Both the position numbers and the translations under genes were made by a program. DNA of 64,000 nt from Irpex lacteus (lineage: Eukaryota > Basidiomycota > Agaricomycetes > Polyporales > Irpicaceae), in assembly GCA_001986395.2 (NCBI GenBank), contig MQVO02000027.1, positions 62,001 through 126,000 of the forward strand, written 5' to 3'. The first letter of the stretch is position 1, and each line of letters opens with the position of its first letter. Under the pieces are notes generated by a model, which did no database searches, was not told the origin of the DNA, and saw nothing but the letters and a program-made list of their open reading frames with translations. This document shows, in pieces, positions 1-12,243 of this stretch.

Positions 1-798
1 AGTGATAGGTACAAGAAGTTAGGCTGGATGAAAGTTGCGTCTCGTAGGATACGAGGATTAGTGAGCAGCTATCCGAGAGAAGAGTTCAACGCAGAGAGCC
101 TGTTCGTTTACTGCTCGCTGCTACAGTCTCGCCCGCTCTTCCGTACCAGCGCTGTCCAGAAACGGAAGGAGGCGGCAAAGGCGCGTTATCTTAGATTGCG
201 CCGGACCTCAGATGAAGCCGAACACCTATGCACTCTGGTTGGATATAGGGTCATAGCCAATACCTTTGGTGAATGGTTAGTTATTCGACATAGATATACA
301 GTAGAGTATCTTTGACAATGCCAAGATAATATATACCATCCCCTTTCAAATAAATGCATGCACGATGGTGCCCCAATCGAAATGCAATCTCACGTCCATC
401 AGTCTGAAAGGAAACGACCGCGACGACCCGAGGCGATGTAAATACACACTGCAGAGCCTGGCTCGTCCATGGCAAATCATGTACGTTCCAGTACTGCCGT
501 AGCACTGCCCTGCTTAAAGACTGAGAGACATGCGAACCTTTTTCCGTAAGGCCGTAAAGGATAATTGTGCGTATTTCGATGGCTGGTTCAACGGCTCACT
601 GGCAGCAGAGAGGAGCACATAGAGATTCAGTACGATGTGCTAGCAAACTTTGGCTATTGTATACTATATATATATAGTTACTTTACAAGGATTTATGAGT
701 GTTTCCGCAGCGAAAGATCTGGTTTGAAGCGAAGGTTTATTCTAAGAGCACCATAACTTGAAGTATAAGCGGCCACCGTATACAGCATGAACCAACTG
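1..798. other. Left edge, no confident gene
   Basis: A plus-strand reading frame is open from the first base to a stop at 313-315 and is rich in Arg and Lys. It could be the last exon of a gene cut by the window edge, but I recognise no family and see no convincing acceptor. On the minus strand a 74-codon frame spans 281-505. The rest, up to the desaturase stop at 799, shows nothing I can support and probably includes the desaturase 3' UTR. Confidence 0.3.
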
Positions 799-2452
799 TC
801 ACGGCCTGCCATCCTCGACACTGTGTGGTACTGTATGAGAGACAATCCTTAAGCTCAAACAGGGGGGAACATTTGACGCTCCTGCATGCTCTGTCCCACC
901 GTGAAGCACTGCTACACGCATGGTCGCCAGCAACTAAACGAAATTAGTATTTAGTGCCTGCCATGCTCTCGTATTCCTCCTGCGTTGGCAAACAAGACAC
1001 TTACATTGTGCGCTGCATTGGAATGCTCGTAGGTGCCTCCAAAGAACGCGCAAGTAGCATCCTTGCCAACAAGAGCGACCAAGGTATTGACGCCGCCCGG
1101 GTGACCTTCTGAAAATTCCTCCACGTCGTGTATAAACCCAGAAATAAGTACAAGGCGGCGGTTGCGCGCTTGATTTTTGTCTATTTGGACGAAGGGCATC
1201 AAGCCTGACGTTGTAAAACCATGAATGAAAGGCGTACATGTCTCCCAATCGACCACAGGCAGATCTTCGGACGATGGTGGCCATTGTATACTGTCTTGCT
1301 CTTTCTTCAAACGTTTGATGGTCATCGTAAAGATGCTTTTCTGCACTTCACCATCTGGGAAGGTTTTGAGGTGGCTAGCCAAACCAAGCTTCTCGCATAA
1401 GACAATAAACCACTTGGTGGGATCCCATTGGTACCATTTGACCGCATTACGATAATCCATAGGAAATTGATGGTGGAAGTTGTGGTATCCTTCGCCGAGA
1501 GTAACGATCGCGGTGATAAAGTGATCTCGGGGTGTCAACTTGTCGTCGAAGGTGGATTCTCCTAGCCAGTGCGCCAGTGAATTAACGCTAAAGACACACT
1601 ATCGATTCAATCGCACATATTAGCAAGATAGTTCATAGCCAAATTTGGGGCATAAACTCACATGATGTACCACTGTCAGTCGCAAAAAGCCCGCGTAATA
1701 GAAGCCACCACGCCAGTCTCCCCAACATAGTCCCGGAATTATAGAGGGTAGTAGTAGACCAAAGACAAACGCGATCATGAAGAATCTGTCGTGCTGCCAT
1801 GCTACGACGACGTTATGCTTTAGGTCACTAATGTCAGCTGGGCCGTGGCGCTGACTCGGTCTGACAAGCATCCACCCAATGTGAGACCAGAGGAGCCCAT
1901 GGTGCGCACCATATGGGTCGAAATCAGTATCAGTGTAGCGGTGGTGAGCCCGGTGGTGTCTTGCCCACCACTTGATGGAGCCCTGCACCGCACCCGCACC
2001 TGCCACTGCCAGGAAGTACTGCAGAGGTTCAGACGCGTTGAATGAGCGGTGAGACCAGAGTCTGTGATATCCTGTAAGCAATCGGGATGAATAATGGGGT
2101 CATCGCTTTGCAGCCTGTGGAAGGATACAAACCAGCTGTGACTCCTGCAAAAAACATAAGTCATCTCAGCTCAGTACACTACCGTGACGTCCGATGACTA
2201 ACCTATCATGTTAAAAACGTGATAGCCTGCACAGAACATCGCAGTGCGAAAGTGCCACGGAGTAGTCAAAAGGCCATAGAGAGACACCAGCGGTGTGATT
2301 GATACCACAAGTAAATTGAACCAGATGATGGCGTGCAGGGTGTCATATAGTGTTTTGTTCTGTCTCCTATTGGATGCTGGTTCTCCTCCCAACGCGCTGC
2401 CGTAGGAATTTGCTTCGTTGTCGTTGGAACTAGGAGGGGCGGAGTCGCGCAT
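799..2452 (-). CDS. OLE1: Acyl-CoA delta-9 (stearoyl) desaturase with C-terminal cytochrome b5 domain
   Basis: ER membrane desaturase that places the first double bond in palmitoyl- and stearoyl-CoA, using electrons through its own cytochrome b5 domain. Five exons join to about 466 aa: 2452-2203, 2144-2133, 2071-1662, 1598-1005 and 933-799. All three histidine boxes are visible: HRLWSH across the exon 2/3 junction, HHRAHH in exon 3 and HNFHH in exon 4. The b5 part carries HPGG and a second haem-ligand region (HSNAAHN). Reading through the last donor gives a false stop at 951; splicing to 933 restores the usual C-terminus (LATMRVAVLHGG), so the gene is intact. Exon 2 is only 12 nt. The start ATG precedes a short polar leader and the first membrane region. 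Length matches the fungal Ole1 family. Confidence 0.95.
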
Positions 2453-3657
2453 GTCGCGCGATGGTGTACGCAGAGGTGAAAAGGTTTTATCGTACCGGAT
2501 TACACGTCTGAAGGTGGCCTGGAGGATCCTCCGCTAACCAAAGCTGACGCCCTTTTATGCACTGCTAAACCCCGGAAAGATGCACACGGAAAACCACACG
2601 GCAGGCGGGATTTGCAATGTTCAACACGACCTGGAAGTCAGGAAGTCTATCAATAGCCTCGGTTCGGCGAACACTGAGCTCATACCCGCAGTCCGAGTCA
2701 ATGCATGTAGCAGCATGCTGTAGGCCACTAATTGTGACGACGGCGCCGGTATCCGCAACGGTCCTTTTCGGTATGGCCCGCACCAAAGGGCCACTTTCAT
2801 TCCAGGCCGCACCAAACGAGGGCTTCTGCCGTTTAGAAGTCAGAAATGCCTTTGAAGATGAAGGGAAATCCCTCCTCACTATGTTCGTCCGAAGGCACCC
2901 TCTTGTTCACACACTATCGGTCATCGGACATACTATCAGAAGGCAAATTGGGTAAAGGATACAGGTTGGGTTCCGCCTGTACTGTGAGGCAATTCATCGT
3001 TGCGGCTTCAATGAAATGATGAATCGTCGAGAAGCAATCCTCCTCTCCCGCGAACCTATTTAAGAACTGACTTCGCAAAGGTGATTGATAAGGGCACCAG
3101 GGTCAGGGACTGCTTGTACCTTCTGGTGTACCATGTTTCGCACGAGACATCCTTATGCAAGATCCGTGTAAGGCCGGGTACGCAGTAGAAGGGCATTGCC
3201 TCCAGCGCTCCACTTGATTAAGGCTTCTAAAGGCTTCTAAAACACAGGTACGATAATCATGTAAATCTATTAGTCCCGAAAGTTGCATTGAACGGAAGAA
3301 ATCGTACACATCTATGGCTATGGCATCCCCGTTTCGTTCTAGCCAAAGCATTTACGTGGCAGATTGGCAAGTTGTACTCCGAATTACAATACTTACGTTC
3401 TTAGGGTTCGGAGTATTGCTTCCACGGCGTCGATGTGAACGTTCATGGGCTGAGTCGTATTCCGAAAATGTGTCCTTGGACCTACTTTTCCCAAATAGAT
3501 CGTAGAAGCTAGCATGCACGCGTAAGAAACGAGGATTACGCACTATGGCTACGACGCATGCGTGTATCTCCGTGCCCTCGTTCGATCTTGATCGCCACTG
3601 AAGAATGCATGACAATATGCTAATAGCGTTGGATTGCAGCGAAGAAAGACCGGTACG
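2453..3657. promoter_or_regulatory. OLE1 upstream region
   Basis: A 1.2 kb gap between the OLE1 start and the AP-3 mu stop, both on the minus strand. On the minus strand a TATA-like ATAAAAGG sits at 2558-2551, about 100 nt upstream of the OLE1 ATG. Short frames on both strands (for example 2565-2879, 2617-2955, 3103-3351) overlap one another, lack recognisable domains and look random. The length would suit a regulated lipid gene, but no specific factor site is claimed. Confidence 0.4.
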
Positions 3658-5464
3658 CTACCATCGCCACTCTATATCACCCATGGACTTCACTCTGACA
3701 CCTTTGTATGGTTTATACATCTCTCCGGTAAGCTTCAGTTGCTCGACTTTCAACGAAGAGAAACTGTGCTGAGGAATTTCAAACGTGACGCGGAAGGCTT
3801 TCGCCGGGCGTGGATGTTTGCTCCTGAAAGGGAATATGAGTACCTTCCACAGATTCAAAATGAAGGCTTACGTAGATGTAAAGCTTCCACGAAGGTTGTA
3901 GGTTGATGATGGTGACATCGACTTCATCTCCCATCGCAGACTCTATTCGAGCGCTAGAATATTTAGCAAATGTAGTTGCTAAAATGTCAGATTGGACTCG
4001 CCTGAGTTCGAGGGTCGAATGCCCACGAGGCATTATTGGATGCGATACAACTGGCTCCGGTAGCTCCATCACCGAGATACCATTCTAACGTGAGTTTTTC
4101 GATGGCTCTTGTTGTCAAGCGAGAAGTCAGAGTGAGGTCCACGTTCCCTAGTACGTAGAATCAGCACAGATAGCTGCAACAATGCGAACGATCGAGATAT
4201 ATGTTTTGCCTCGTATACTTACCCCGAATGTCCTCGATGTTAACGAGGGATTTGATCAGGAACGGCACAGCGACAGGATGGAGGCCGGCAGGAACATATC
4301 GGTATTCCATGAGAGTGAAGCTGCCATCCGGTGGTACGAAGGACAGGTGGTTGTCTCTTGCCCATCGTGGTAATCTGGAGGGTCGAGTGTCGGTCTGTGT
4401 AAGGAGTAATGCAATTGCGTGAGTCACTCACCGAACGCAAGGATGGAACGAACAATCAGTCAACGCCTTTGAGTTTGCGAAGGAAAGCAATAAATCAGGC
4501 GTTCCTGTGAGACAGTTAGATAGATGCCGTAATCTATATACGGCTCTGGCACTAACCTGACAGCTTGGAGGTTGCAAGGACTTTACCCCATACGTTACTC
4601 GCAGCAGCGGTTCCGTTCCTTATTTGCGCGTTATCGATAAGAAAACTATAGGAGAAAGTCTGAATAGTGACTAACCGGAAATGAACTCACTTGTTCATGA
4701 CACTCTCAGCTCCTCGATGATGTCGAAGAAAATCTCATTGTTGTTGTATCGTACTCCTGTCTTACGCCAAGGTATTGGGGATGCGAATGGATGTGTACTA
4801 GATGACGAACTTGCGAGGCCGTTTACACCCGCAGCAGACAGAACTTTTTGGAGCAAGGATGGTGGTAGCACGATGTCGCGAAGTGCATTGGGGTAGGTCG
4901 TGGAGGGATGTCCGCTGGCATCCAGAGTTTCCTCTAGTAACTGGAAAAAAAGTAGATTAGTATCGACACTGCGCTATCTTCTGAAGAGTACACACCTGGT
5001 ACACAACATCAAAGTTGTCCCTCAATGATTCAGCAGAAATATGGCCCAGGTACTCTCGCAAGATGTCAATGAAGGTCCTTAGGAACGCGAACACGTATAA
5101 AGGGTCCACTGTACGCGTTCATGAGTGAAAGAGGGTTATTGTGAGGCGGCAGAACTCACTGTCACCGCTTACAGGACACAAGAACCGCAGGTCTCCATGC
5201 TTCAAATGACAACACGCGCTCGGGACTTCATGCTGTAGACTGGGTACGTATAGAACTGGATCTACATCTGCAGGTCGCGCTGCTTTCTCTAGCGCGGTCT
5301 TGAGAGCATCGATGTGCAGCAATGGATACGCAGGGTTGCTTGACCGGAACCCAGATTGTATAATCGCCTGTCTGGATAGTCTCAAATTGAGTTTCTGAAT
5401 GATATCGTCTTCTCCACGAAACTTACCCACTGTTGTCTAATACAATTACGCCATCGATAGCCAT
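3658..5464 (-). CDS. APM3: AP-3 adaptor complex subunit mu
   Basis: Medium subunit of the AP-3 coat that sorts cargo from the late Golgi or endosome to the vacuole. About ten exons. The first (5464-5427) encodes the start of the longin-like domain and splices to 5371. Diagnostic segments are WRKTGVRYNNNEIFFDIIEE, SNVWGKVLATSKLSG, a FVPPDGSF motif in the mu-homology domain and the C-terminal LKLTGEMYKPYKGVR ending in EWRW. One intron (4001-3943) has a GC donor: accepting it joins FDPRTQ to SLRWEM exactly as the family expects. Exon 4 carries a frame lesion near 4710/4711: one missing base separates FDIIEE from the in-family AESVMNKNG. A weak alternative splice could bypass the stop (see findings). 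The rest of the gene is intact. Confidence 0.9.
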
Positions 5465-6072
5465 GCTTGAGTCGGTCGTGGTGGTCACAGAAGAAGAGTG
5501 TCGATGTTCACCATCATCGCGAGAGGAATGATCTCACTCAGGAACACATCATCGGTCCGAATAACTCGCTCATGGTGGGCCCGGTACGCAGGAATGTTGA
5601 GTGATATAATCACATTTACAGCGAATTTAGGCGGATCTACGGACTAGCAATGGAAGTGAAACCCTTACCGCGCCCTTCAGCTCAATGATAAATAGGCATA
5701 ATGCTAGAACTCGTATACACATGCATGATGATAACGTGCACCTAACGATAAAGGAAGGATACATTCTGCGCTAACATCATGACAAGATGGAGAAGAATTG
5801 CGTATGTAAAAGTACAGGCAGCATCGAAACGTGGAAGATGTCCGTACACATAAGTATGCGCAATAATCAAAGGGGGAACCGTGAGCATCGAGCCCGACAT
5901 AAGAAAGAATAAACACGGCAATTGGACAATGGGAGTCATGACAGATGGGATAGGGGGTGTTTGGCAAGACATAACAAGATACTTCAGGCTCTTAAGCAGT
6001 CCATGAGACAACCGGGAAGACTGTGAAAACAGAGGCGTAGATGGCTGGAAGGTGTGGCGCAGTCTGCTACAA
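5465..6072. other. Gap between AP-3 mu and the coiled-coil gene
   Basis: About 600 bp holding the AP-3 mu upstream region and the 3' flank of the gene ending at 6073. Minus-strand frames at 5704-5967 and 5742-6137 overlap each other and have no recognisable content. Nothing further is seen. Confidence 0.35.
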
Positions 6073-9000
6073 TCATAGGTCCAAGACGTCACCGTGATAT
6101 CTTCTACGAGAAGGGGAAGTTCCGTTCGTGAACCCAACAGACTTCGACCGCTCCTCTTGTTCCAGACGAAGCTTCAGCTTTGCCAATTGCTTTTCTCGGG
6201 GCACATACCCTCGCGATTTCGAGAATCGAGGCGGGGGAGTAATACTGGAAGAGACAAACGCGCCGAAATCGCCTTCGTTTGGCGAACTCACGATGGTGGA
6301 TGTCCTGGGGCTGGAAGAGATGAGACTCGTCGGAGAATCAATCTTAGGTGATGACCATGGCAGAGAAGGCATGAAACTGGTGAGTGTTTGGATGGCTGCA
6401 AAGGTGGGTGACATGAAAGGCGAACTCGAGGAACCGGTATCGGGGGAGAGTGCAGAAGTATCTGGCTGATGCGGGGAATCGCTCATCACTTGCGACGCTG
6501 CTGTCCCCACATGTTGGGAAGACCCGACGCTGTGAAGAATCATCAGTACGAGAGGGGTTTACAGACGGGACGAAGATCGGCGTACATACTCATGCGCGGC
6601 TTGTTCTGAGCTTTCGGCGACGTTGCGATACCCGACTGAGTCTTCCGAGGCTGAGGGATGAACGATGAGGAGCGAACTTTAGGCGACGAAGCGAGCGAAG
6701 ATGGAGAGGGGGGTGACTGCAAGGGACGCGGAATAGAAGACATGAGAGGACTACGTTTAGGGGGAGTAGACGGCGACGAAGGAGACTCGCTCATCCTGGG
6801 GATGCGCGTCGAAACCGGCTTGGCAGACGTGGAGGCGGAATGGATAGGAATGCTGGAGACGAAAGACCTAGAAGGGCTTGATCGGGGAATCGAAGACGAA
6901 GTCTGCTGAGGTGCCACAGGCTTGGTGATATTCTGAGCCTCGATGGATGCATGAGAGGTGGGCGCAGGCTCAACGACCTCGGGTCCTTCGAACGAAGATG
7001 GCGGGGTAAATGTAAATATGATACCACCCTCAACCTCTTGGCCTACGATCTCCTCGTCGGGCGAGTTGACCACACCTTCATCCCCTTCATCCTCTTCATC
7101 TTCGGCAATCGAGGTCAGAGTAGAGTTGGAACTCGATAGCGTAACCTCTACGCCAACATCACTTGGGATCATGAATGGAATGTCGTCCTCCGCGTCCGCT
7201 AACGCTTGAGAGAACAGGTTCTTCGAACTCTCAAGAGAGCGAAGCCTTGCATCCAGAGGTGGTGAATTATCGACGTCTTCCAAGCAGCCAAAGAAGCGGT
7301 CAATCTCCTCCACGTCACGAGCTAGGGTGGTCGACGGCTCCACTACCTGAGGGAAAGTCCAGGCCTTGACCAGTGATGCACGGCGTTCGTGACTGGGTTG
7401 AGGAGAAGGAGGCGCAGGCGTGGGAGGCGAAGAACTTGTCTCGCTGGACAGTTCGGGAACATATTCGCCGTCCACGGACATTTCAATCAGGTGAGATGTA
7501 TCCCGGGGCTCATCAGAATCTGAATCAAAAGACGAGTTCGACGCTGAAGTTTCAAACGTGTAATCATCGTCCTCATCTTCATCTTCATAACAAGCGAGAT
7601 CGTCATTGAGACCATCATCTTCCTCCTCTTCGTGAACGACTTTTAGAGAAAGTTGATGACGGTCGAGAGATTCATCGATAGACTCAACGTCAGTAGAAGA
7701 GCTCGAAGAGTCAACCGAACGGAAGCCTAGACCGCCCCGCTTGGCGAAAACCCCACTACGAGGCACAGGGGGCGTGCGGTACTGCGAGAGCTCGAAAGTC
7801 TGCGGAGTCGGGGTCCTCAAAACGCTCTCTAGTTCCTTCTCAACCTCCTCTCGCTTCTTCCTTTCTTCAGCCAGCGCAACCGTGAGTTGCGAAATCTCGA
7901 GCTCCAGCTCGGGCTCGCGGTCGGCCTGAACTCGGAGACGTCTACACTCTTCTTCGGCCTTGAAAAGCGCAGCCTCAGCCGCGTGGGCCTTCTTCCAGCC
8001 TTCTTCACCCCAGACGATCTTCTCCGACAGAGAAGTCTCTATAGCCCTCTTCTCAGTCTCCATTAAGCCCATACGCTCACGAGCAACCCAGGCCTCACGT
8101 CGTTCATTTTCCACCCGCTTCATGAGTGAAGTGCTTTGATGTTCGAAATCGGCTACACGAGTGCGCCATCCATCAACATCCTTCTTCAGCTCGTCACGCT
8201 CGGACTTGAGGTCAGCGATGAGCTGGAGCATCTCATCGTTGGGAACTTCATTCTGTGAAGAGACGTCCGAGGCGTAAGATTGCGGGCGGGAACGAGGGCG
8301 GGCCGACAGTGCGCGCTCGAGGTCGGAAATACGTTGAACGAGCGCGTTGTGGGCCTGGTATAAAAAATGCTGCTCGGTAAGAGAAAGCGAGCGGGAACTA
8401 CGGGAACCACTAGATGAGCTATCTGGGAGTACCGACGTTCGCTAACAGGCGTCAGTTCGGGCGTGGGCAGGCCATAGTTGCTAGTGGAAACCCTGTCGTC
8501 TGAGCTGAAATACGGGATGCTCGAACGACGTTTGGACTGAAGAGAGGCTACCGTCGAGTCCATCGCACCGCCAAGCGAAAGACGTCTGATGGGAGGCACA
8601 GCGGAGGAAGAACCGTTGACCATCATTGATTGACGTCTGTTCGCCCAGGAAGGCAGTGTTTCTGCATCGGGAGCATCACTGTCGTCGCCATTTAAGGATG
8701 GCGACAGGTTCAAGGATTTCAAGCCGGGACGATGGCTGGGTGATTCCGCTGGAGTCGGCAGATCATTGTTCAAGGCTTGAACCAAGCCGGGACTCAGGGA
8801 CAAGGGCCGAAGCTTGAGGGTGGCGGGGCGAGGGCGCACAGGAGTGACGGCAGGAGCAGAGGGAGGCGCCGCCTCAACTACCTCAACAGGAGAGCTAACT
8901 ATCTCCGTTTCCTTTGGTGACGCCAAGGGAGTCGTTGCAGCGTTGTCGTCACCGTGAACGGCGTGTTCCTCTTCCTCCTCTTCTTCGACCAGAGTACCGA

Positions 9001-9744
9001 GAATGTCTTTGGAGGACGACATAGACATAAACTTGCCATAAGAGTCTCGCTTGCTTGAGGTAATAGAACTGAGACCACCATAACCCGCACCAATACCAGG
9101 AGGATACGATGGTTTGCTCGCTGTGTGCACGTCAGTCGAGTAGCAGCTGCGTAAAAGGATTGTTAACATACGAAAATCGAAACGCTTCTCGATCTCAGGC
9201 GTGCCAAGCTCAGGGATTTCCACACGAGAGAAGGCGCCTACGTCGGACTTACCCTCCAATGCTAGGAGGGCTCTCCGTCGGATTGAATCTTTGTCCCCCA
9301 GATTTATGTTATCATCTGAGGATGACGAGGACGACAATGACGGAAGGGAGAAGCCCATGATTTCGGCGGATTCGCGACGTGTAGACACAGAGGAGCGGCG
9401 CCTATGGTGAGAGTTGCGCTTTGAGCCGCCAACGGAAGGAGTGGGGGAAGTCGGAGGACTGCTAGAGGAGACTGAAGGGGCGGACGAGAGGGAGGGAACA
9501 GAAAGAGAAAGGGACATAGAAGAAGCTTGGCGGGAATGAGACCGTGAATGAGAGGATCTGTGGGCACGATGACCTGAGACGGACGCCGGAGCATTGCCCC
9601 CTAGTTTGAAAGCATCAAGCTGAACACGAGAATAAAAGATATGTCAAAGTTTGCTGTATGCATGAGAACATTGGCACGCACCCTCTTCCTATCAGTGTCG
9701 ACATCCTCGGATCGTGAATTGGTGGCGACTGCGGCATAGTCCAT
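6073..9744 (-). CDS. Large Ser-rich coiled-coil protein, function unknown
   Basis: About 1,100 aa, not assigned to a named family. Exon 1 (9744-9682) encodes MDYAAVATNSRSEDVDTDRK and splices to 9619. Later exons run 9619-9172, 9120 to about 8200 and on to 6073. The N-terminal third is dominated by Ser, Pro and basic HSRSHSR-type sequence. A central segment (about 8400-7850) has heptad-like Leu/Glu/Lys content typical of a coiled coil, followed by acidic stretches and Ser/Pro-rich low complexity (TPPKRSPL, SSIPRPLQSPPSP). The last exon includes PREKQLAKLKLRLEQEERS. Composition suggests a cytoskeletal or scaffold protein that is heavily phosphorylated; that is inference. The reading frame changes near 8441: either a very short (35 nt) intron or one missing base is needed. 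Confidence 0.7.
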
Positions 9745-10941
9745 TGTTGGTGGTGATAAGGGTACAACGAGTGACGATGTTCGTAGAGAACGTGAGAAAA
9801 CAAATGAAGGACTGGACTGTGCGACGGGCTCAAAGTCGACGACTGCGACACGCTGGCCGAGGGCGAGGGCGAGGAAGATGGCGAAAAGCAAGCCAGCAAA
9901 TCCAACTCTGGCGGCTACAAGTGAGCTCGGCTGATGCCGCTCAAGTCAAGCAACGTGTGGTGGTCTCGTCTCCTCCCTCAAAGTACATGTTCTGTGTTAC
10001 GACAAGTGCAGCCAAGCTTTACGAGACTCATACGTAGATTTATCTATGGCTGCTGTGCATTTCTAGTGTTCCCTAGTCAAATACATCCTCGAGGCCGGCT
10101 CTGCAAAATTAATTCTCAAGTGCATCCGTCGTCGGCCGGGAGTTGTTGCATAGAAACGACTTTATTGCACCCGGCGTGCAATCAAGCGCCCCAGCTGTGC
10201 CTCTGAGTCGCCGGAAGATCTTCAGCTTGAAGTTACAGTAGTGTTACAATGACTTGCAGAATGCGGAGTTGGCAGATCGAGAGGTGAGGAGAGCAGCTAA
10301 GGCACGACAACCACAATGCGCGAAGCCTGGTCATCGCAAAACCACTCTACTGATTGGCATCTTACTCACTAATCCTTGAGCCAGCCCAGCATCGGGATAT
10401 CTACTAATATACACCCTGAGTAACTGCATGCTCGTTGTGCAAAATACATACACTTAAATATCTACTTACTAGCCAGAATCAAACCTTTGTATTTATTGCT
10501 GGGTACGAGTTGGGGCAGCGACCCGCTCGTGATTTCGAACGCACGAACAAGTAGGGACGAGTGCCTGGAGATAAGATAAAATATGGCGATCTCAAATGAC
10601 CCCTGCCAGATCGAAATCCATTGATCGCCCAATTGCAACTCTCTTCTTACCACCACTACCACATCGCCAGACACTCACCACAATTTACTCGACACCATGG
10701 CCCTTGCATTTGCAGCAAGTCCTCAAGAGCCCACTCGGTCCCAATACTTATCTCATGGGGAGGCCATGGACTAAGGCGGCACTCCGGTCTTCCCTCGGGA
10801 GGAGACCCGGGCGCTGAGTATATATAATGTCAGAACGGCGCATACAAACGTCAGGCTTTTCAAAAACTCCTCTACCCAGGTCTATCCTGTACCACCACCT
10901 GACTCTACTCATCGACACCTTTACTAACCATTCGAGGCGCA
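9745..10941. promoter_or_regulatory. Divergent upstream region with TATA box
   Basis: A 1.2 kb gap between the minus-strand coiled-coil gene and the plus-strand isochorismatase gene. A clear TATATAA at 10819-10825 lies about 117 nt upstream of the isochorismatase ATG and is the likely core promoter for it. No convincing gene is seen inside; the frames at 9934-10206 and 10462-10674 have no recognisable domain. Confidence 0.45.
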
Positions 10942-11881
10942 ATGGCAGCACCACGGGTGGTCAAGATCATTCCAGAGCAGTCGGTGATCTTAATCTGCGA
11001 CTTGCAGACGAGATTCAGTGAGTTATTCGAATATAGTTGTATCAGTCGAGCTCGCTCTGACATCGTTCTGCTCGTTACTCAGAGCCGGCAGTGAGCCACT
11101 TCGATAAGGTGGTCACCACTGTGAACAAGATGATTAAAGTGGCGAAGGTGGGTCTTAAGTATTTCGAGCCCCTACCCCGTGTTCTCGCGGCTGACACTGC
11201 ACACAAGGTCGTCGGCGTGCCCGTCATTGTCACTGAGCAAAATTCTCGAGGTATGTATACGATGTTGAATGGAACGCCCCAACTTACCCCGGGTTCCCCC
11301 CACAGCACTTGGCCACACCGTCCCAGAGGTAGACCTCCAGAGCCTCGGCGTGCTGCATCTGGCCACTGTGGAGAAATCACTGTTCTCCATGTGCACCGCT
11401 GAGGTCGACGCTTATCTGAAGCAGCACAATTTCAAGTCTATCATCGTTTTGGCATAGAGGTGCGCCTCTGTGGCACGGCGCAAGAGAAAATTTCAGCTTA
11501 CGCCCTCCTTTCATTGGTTTCTGCAGGCGCATATCTGCGTTCTTATCTCATGTCTCGACTTCCTGTCACAGGATATGACGTGCATCTCGTTGCTGATGGT
11601 GTTTCAAGCTCCAACAAGGAAGAGATCCCGTATGCTTTCGAAAGAATGAGGCAAGCCGGTGTGACCATCGGAACTAGTGAAAGCATTGCTTTCCAATTGC
11701 AGCGTACGTTGCCCATCAATCCTTGTATTTGATATCAATGCTCACTTATATATATATCTTATATGTTGTGCAGTCGATTCAGCGAAGCCTAATTTAAACT
11801 CTTTGCAACACCATTAAGGAGGAAAAGGAGAGAACAAAGGACGTCCTGCAGACCCTTCTACCCACCAAGTCAGGATTGTGA
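10942..11881 (+). CDS. Isochorismatase-family cysteine hydrolase, reading frame broken
   Basis: Related to the ISOC1/ISOC2 branch of the isochorismatase superfamily, small hydrolases often of unknown substrate. The putative catalytic triad is visible: Asp in LICDLQTRF, Lys in VEKSLFSM and Cys in AHICVL. Five or six exons starting at ATG 10942. The frame is disrupted at least three times: in a T run at 11447-11450 (one more T would give IIVFGIE), near 11571 (one more G would give FLSQGYDVH) and near 11800-11816 before the conserved IKEEKE block. The protein ends at 11879-11881. Either this is a recent pseudogene or the region carries base-calling deletions, as seen in several essential genes here. 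Family assignment is firm; functionality is not. Confidence 0.75.
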
Positions 11882-12243
11882 TGTTATACCCTCGCTCTAT
11901 TTTTTTATTTGTCTAGATTTGTCTCAGTTTTGTTTGCTATGTGTCCAACATTTTCGAGTAATTCTTGACTGTGTGCTGTGATGATCATAGCCTGTCTCGG
12001 GCCGTTTGAGCCGGGTGGTAGTGTCGGCCTTTTGCCAAATCGAGACCATTATTTGGCAAAGGCCTCTGATCCTAACAAACCCACGTGGTGGACGCGGCAC
12101 GGTCAACGCACTGGCAGCGGCTAAAGACAGTCGGCCTCTTCTGACTTAGAACCACTCAGGCAACCGACTTTGGGTTGTGGCCGCCATAGCTATCATTCTC
12201 AATTGAACATCTGTGATAAACCGCATCCTCCTATACCTACGAA
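11882..12243. other. Intergenic spacer
   Basis: About 360 bp between the tandem isochorismatase and DUF1748 genes. Nothing beyond expected 3' and 5' flanks is seen. Confidence 0.4.

Noticed and set aside
951..1006. Apparent early stop of OLE1 at 951
   Set aside because: The GTAAGT at 1004 is a real donor; splicing to 933 restores the conserved b5 C-terminus.
4005..4024. GAGTTCGAGGG resembling a tRNA B box
   Set aside because: Lies inside AP-3 mu coding/intron sequence with no A box or cloverleaf around it.
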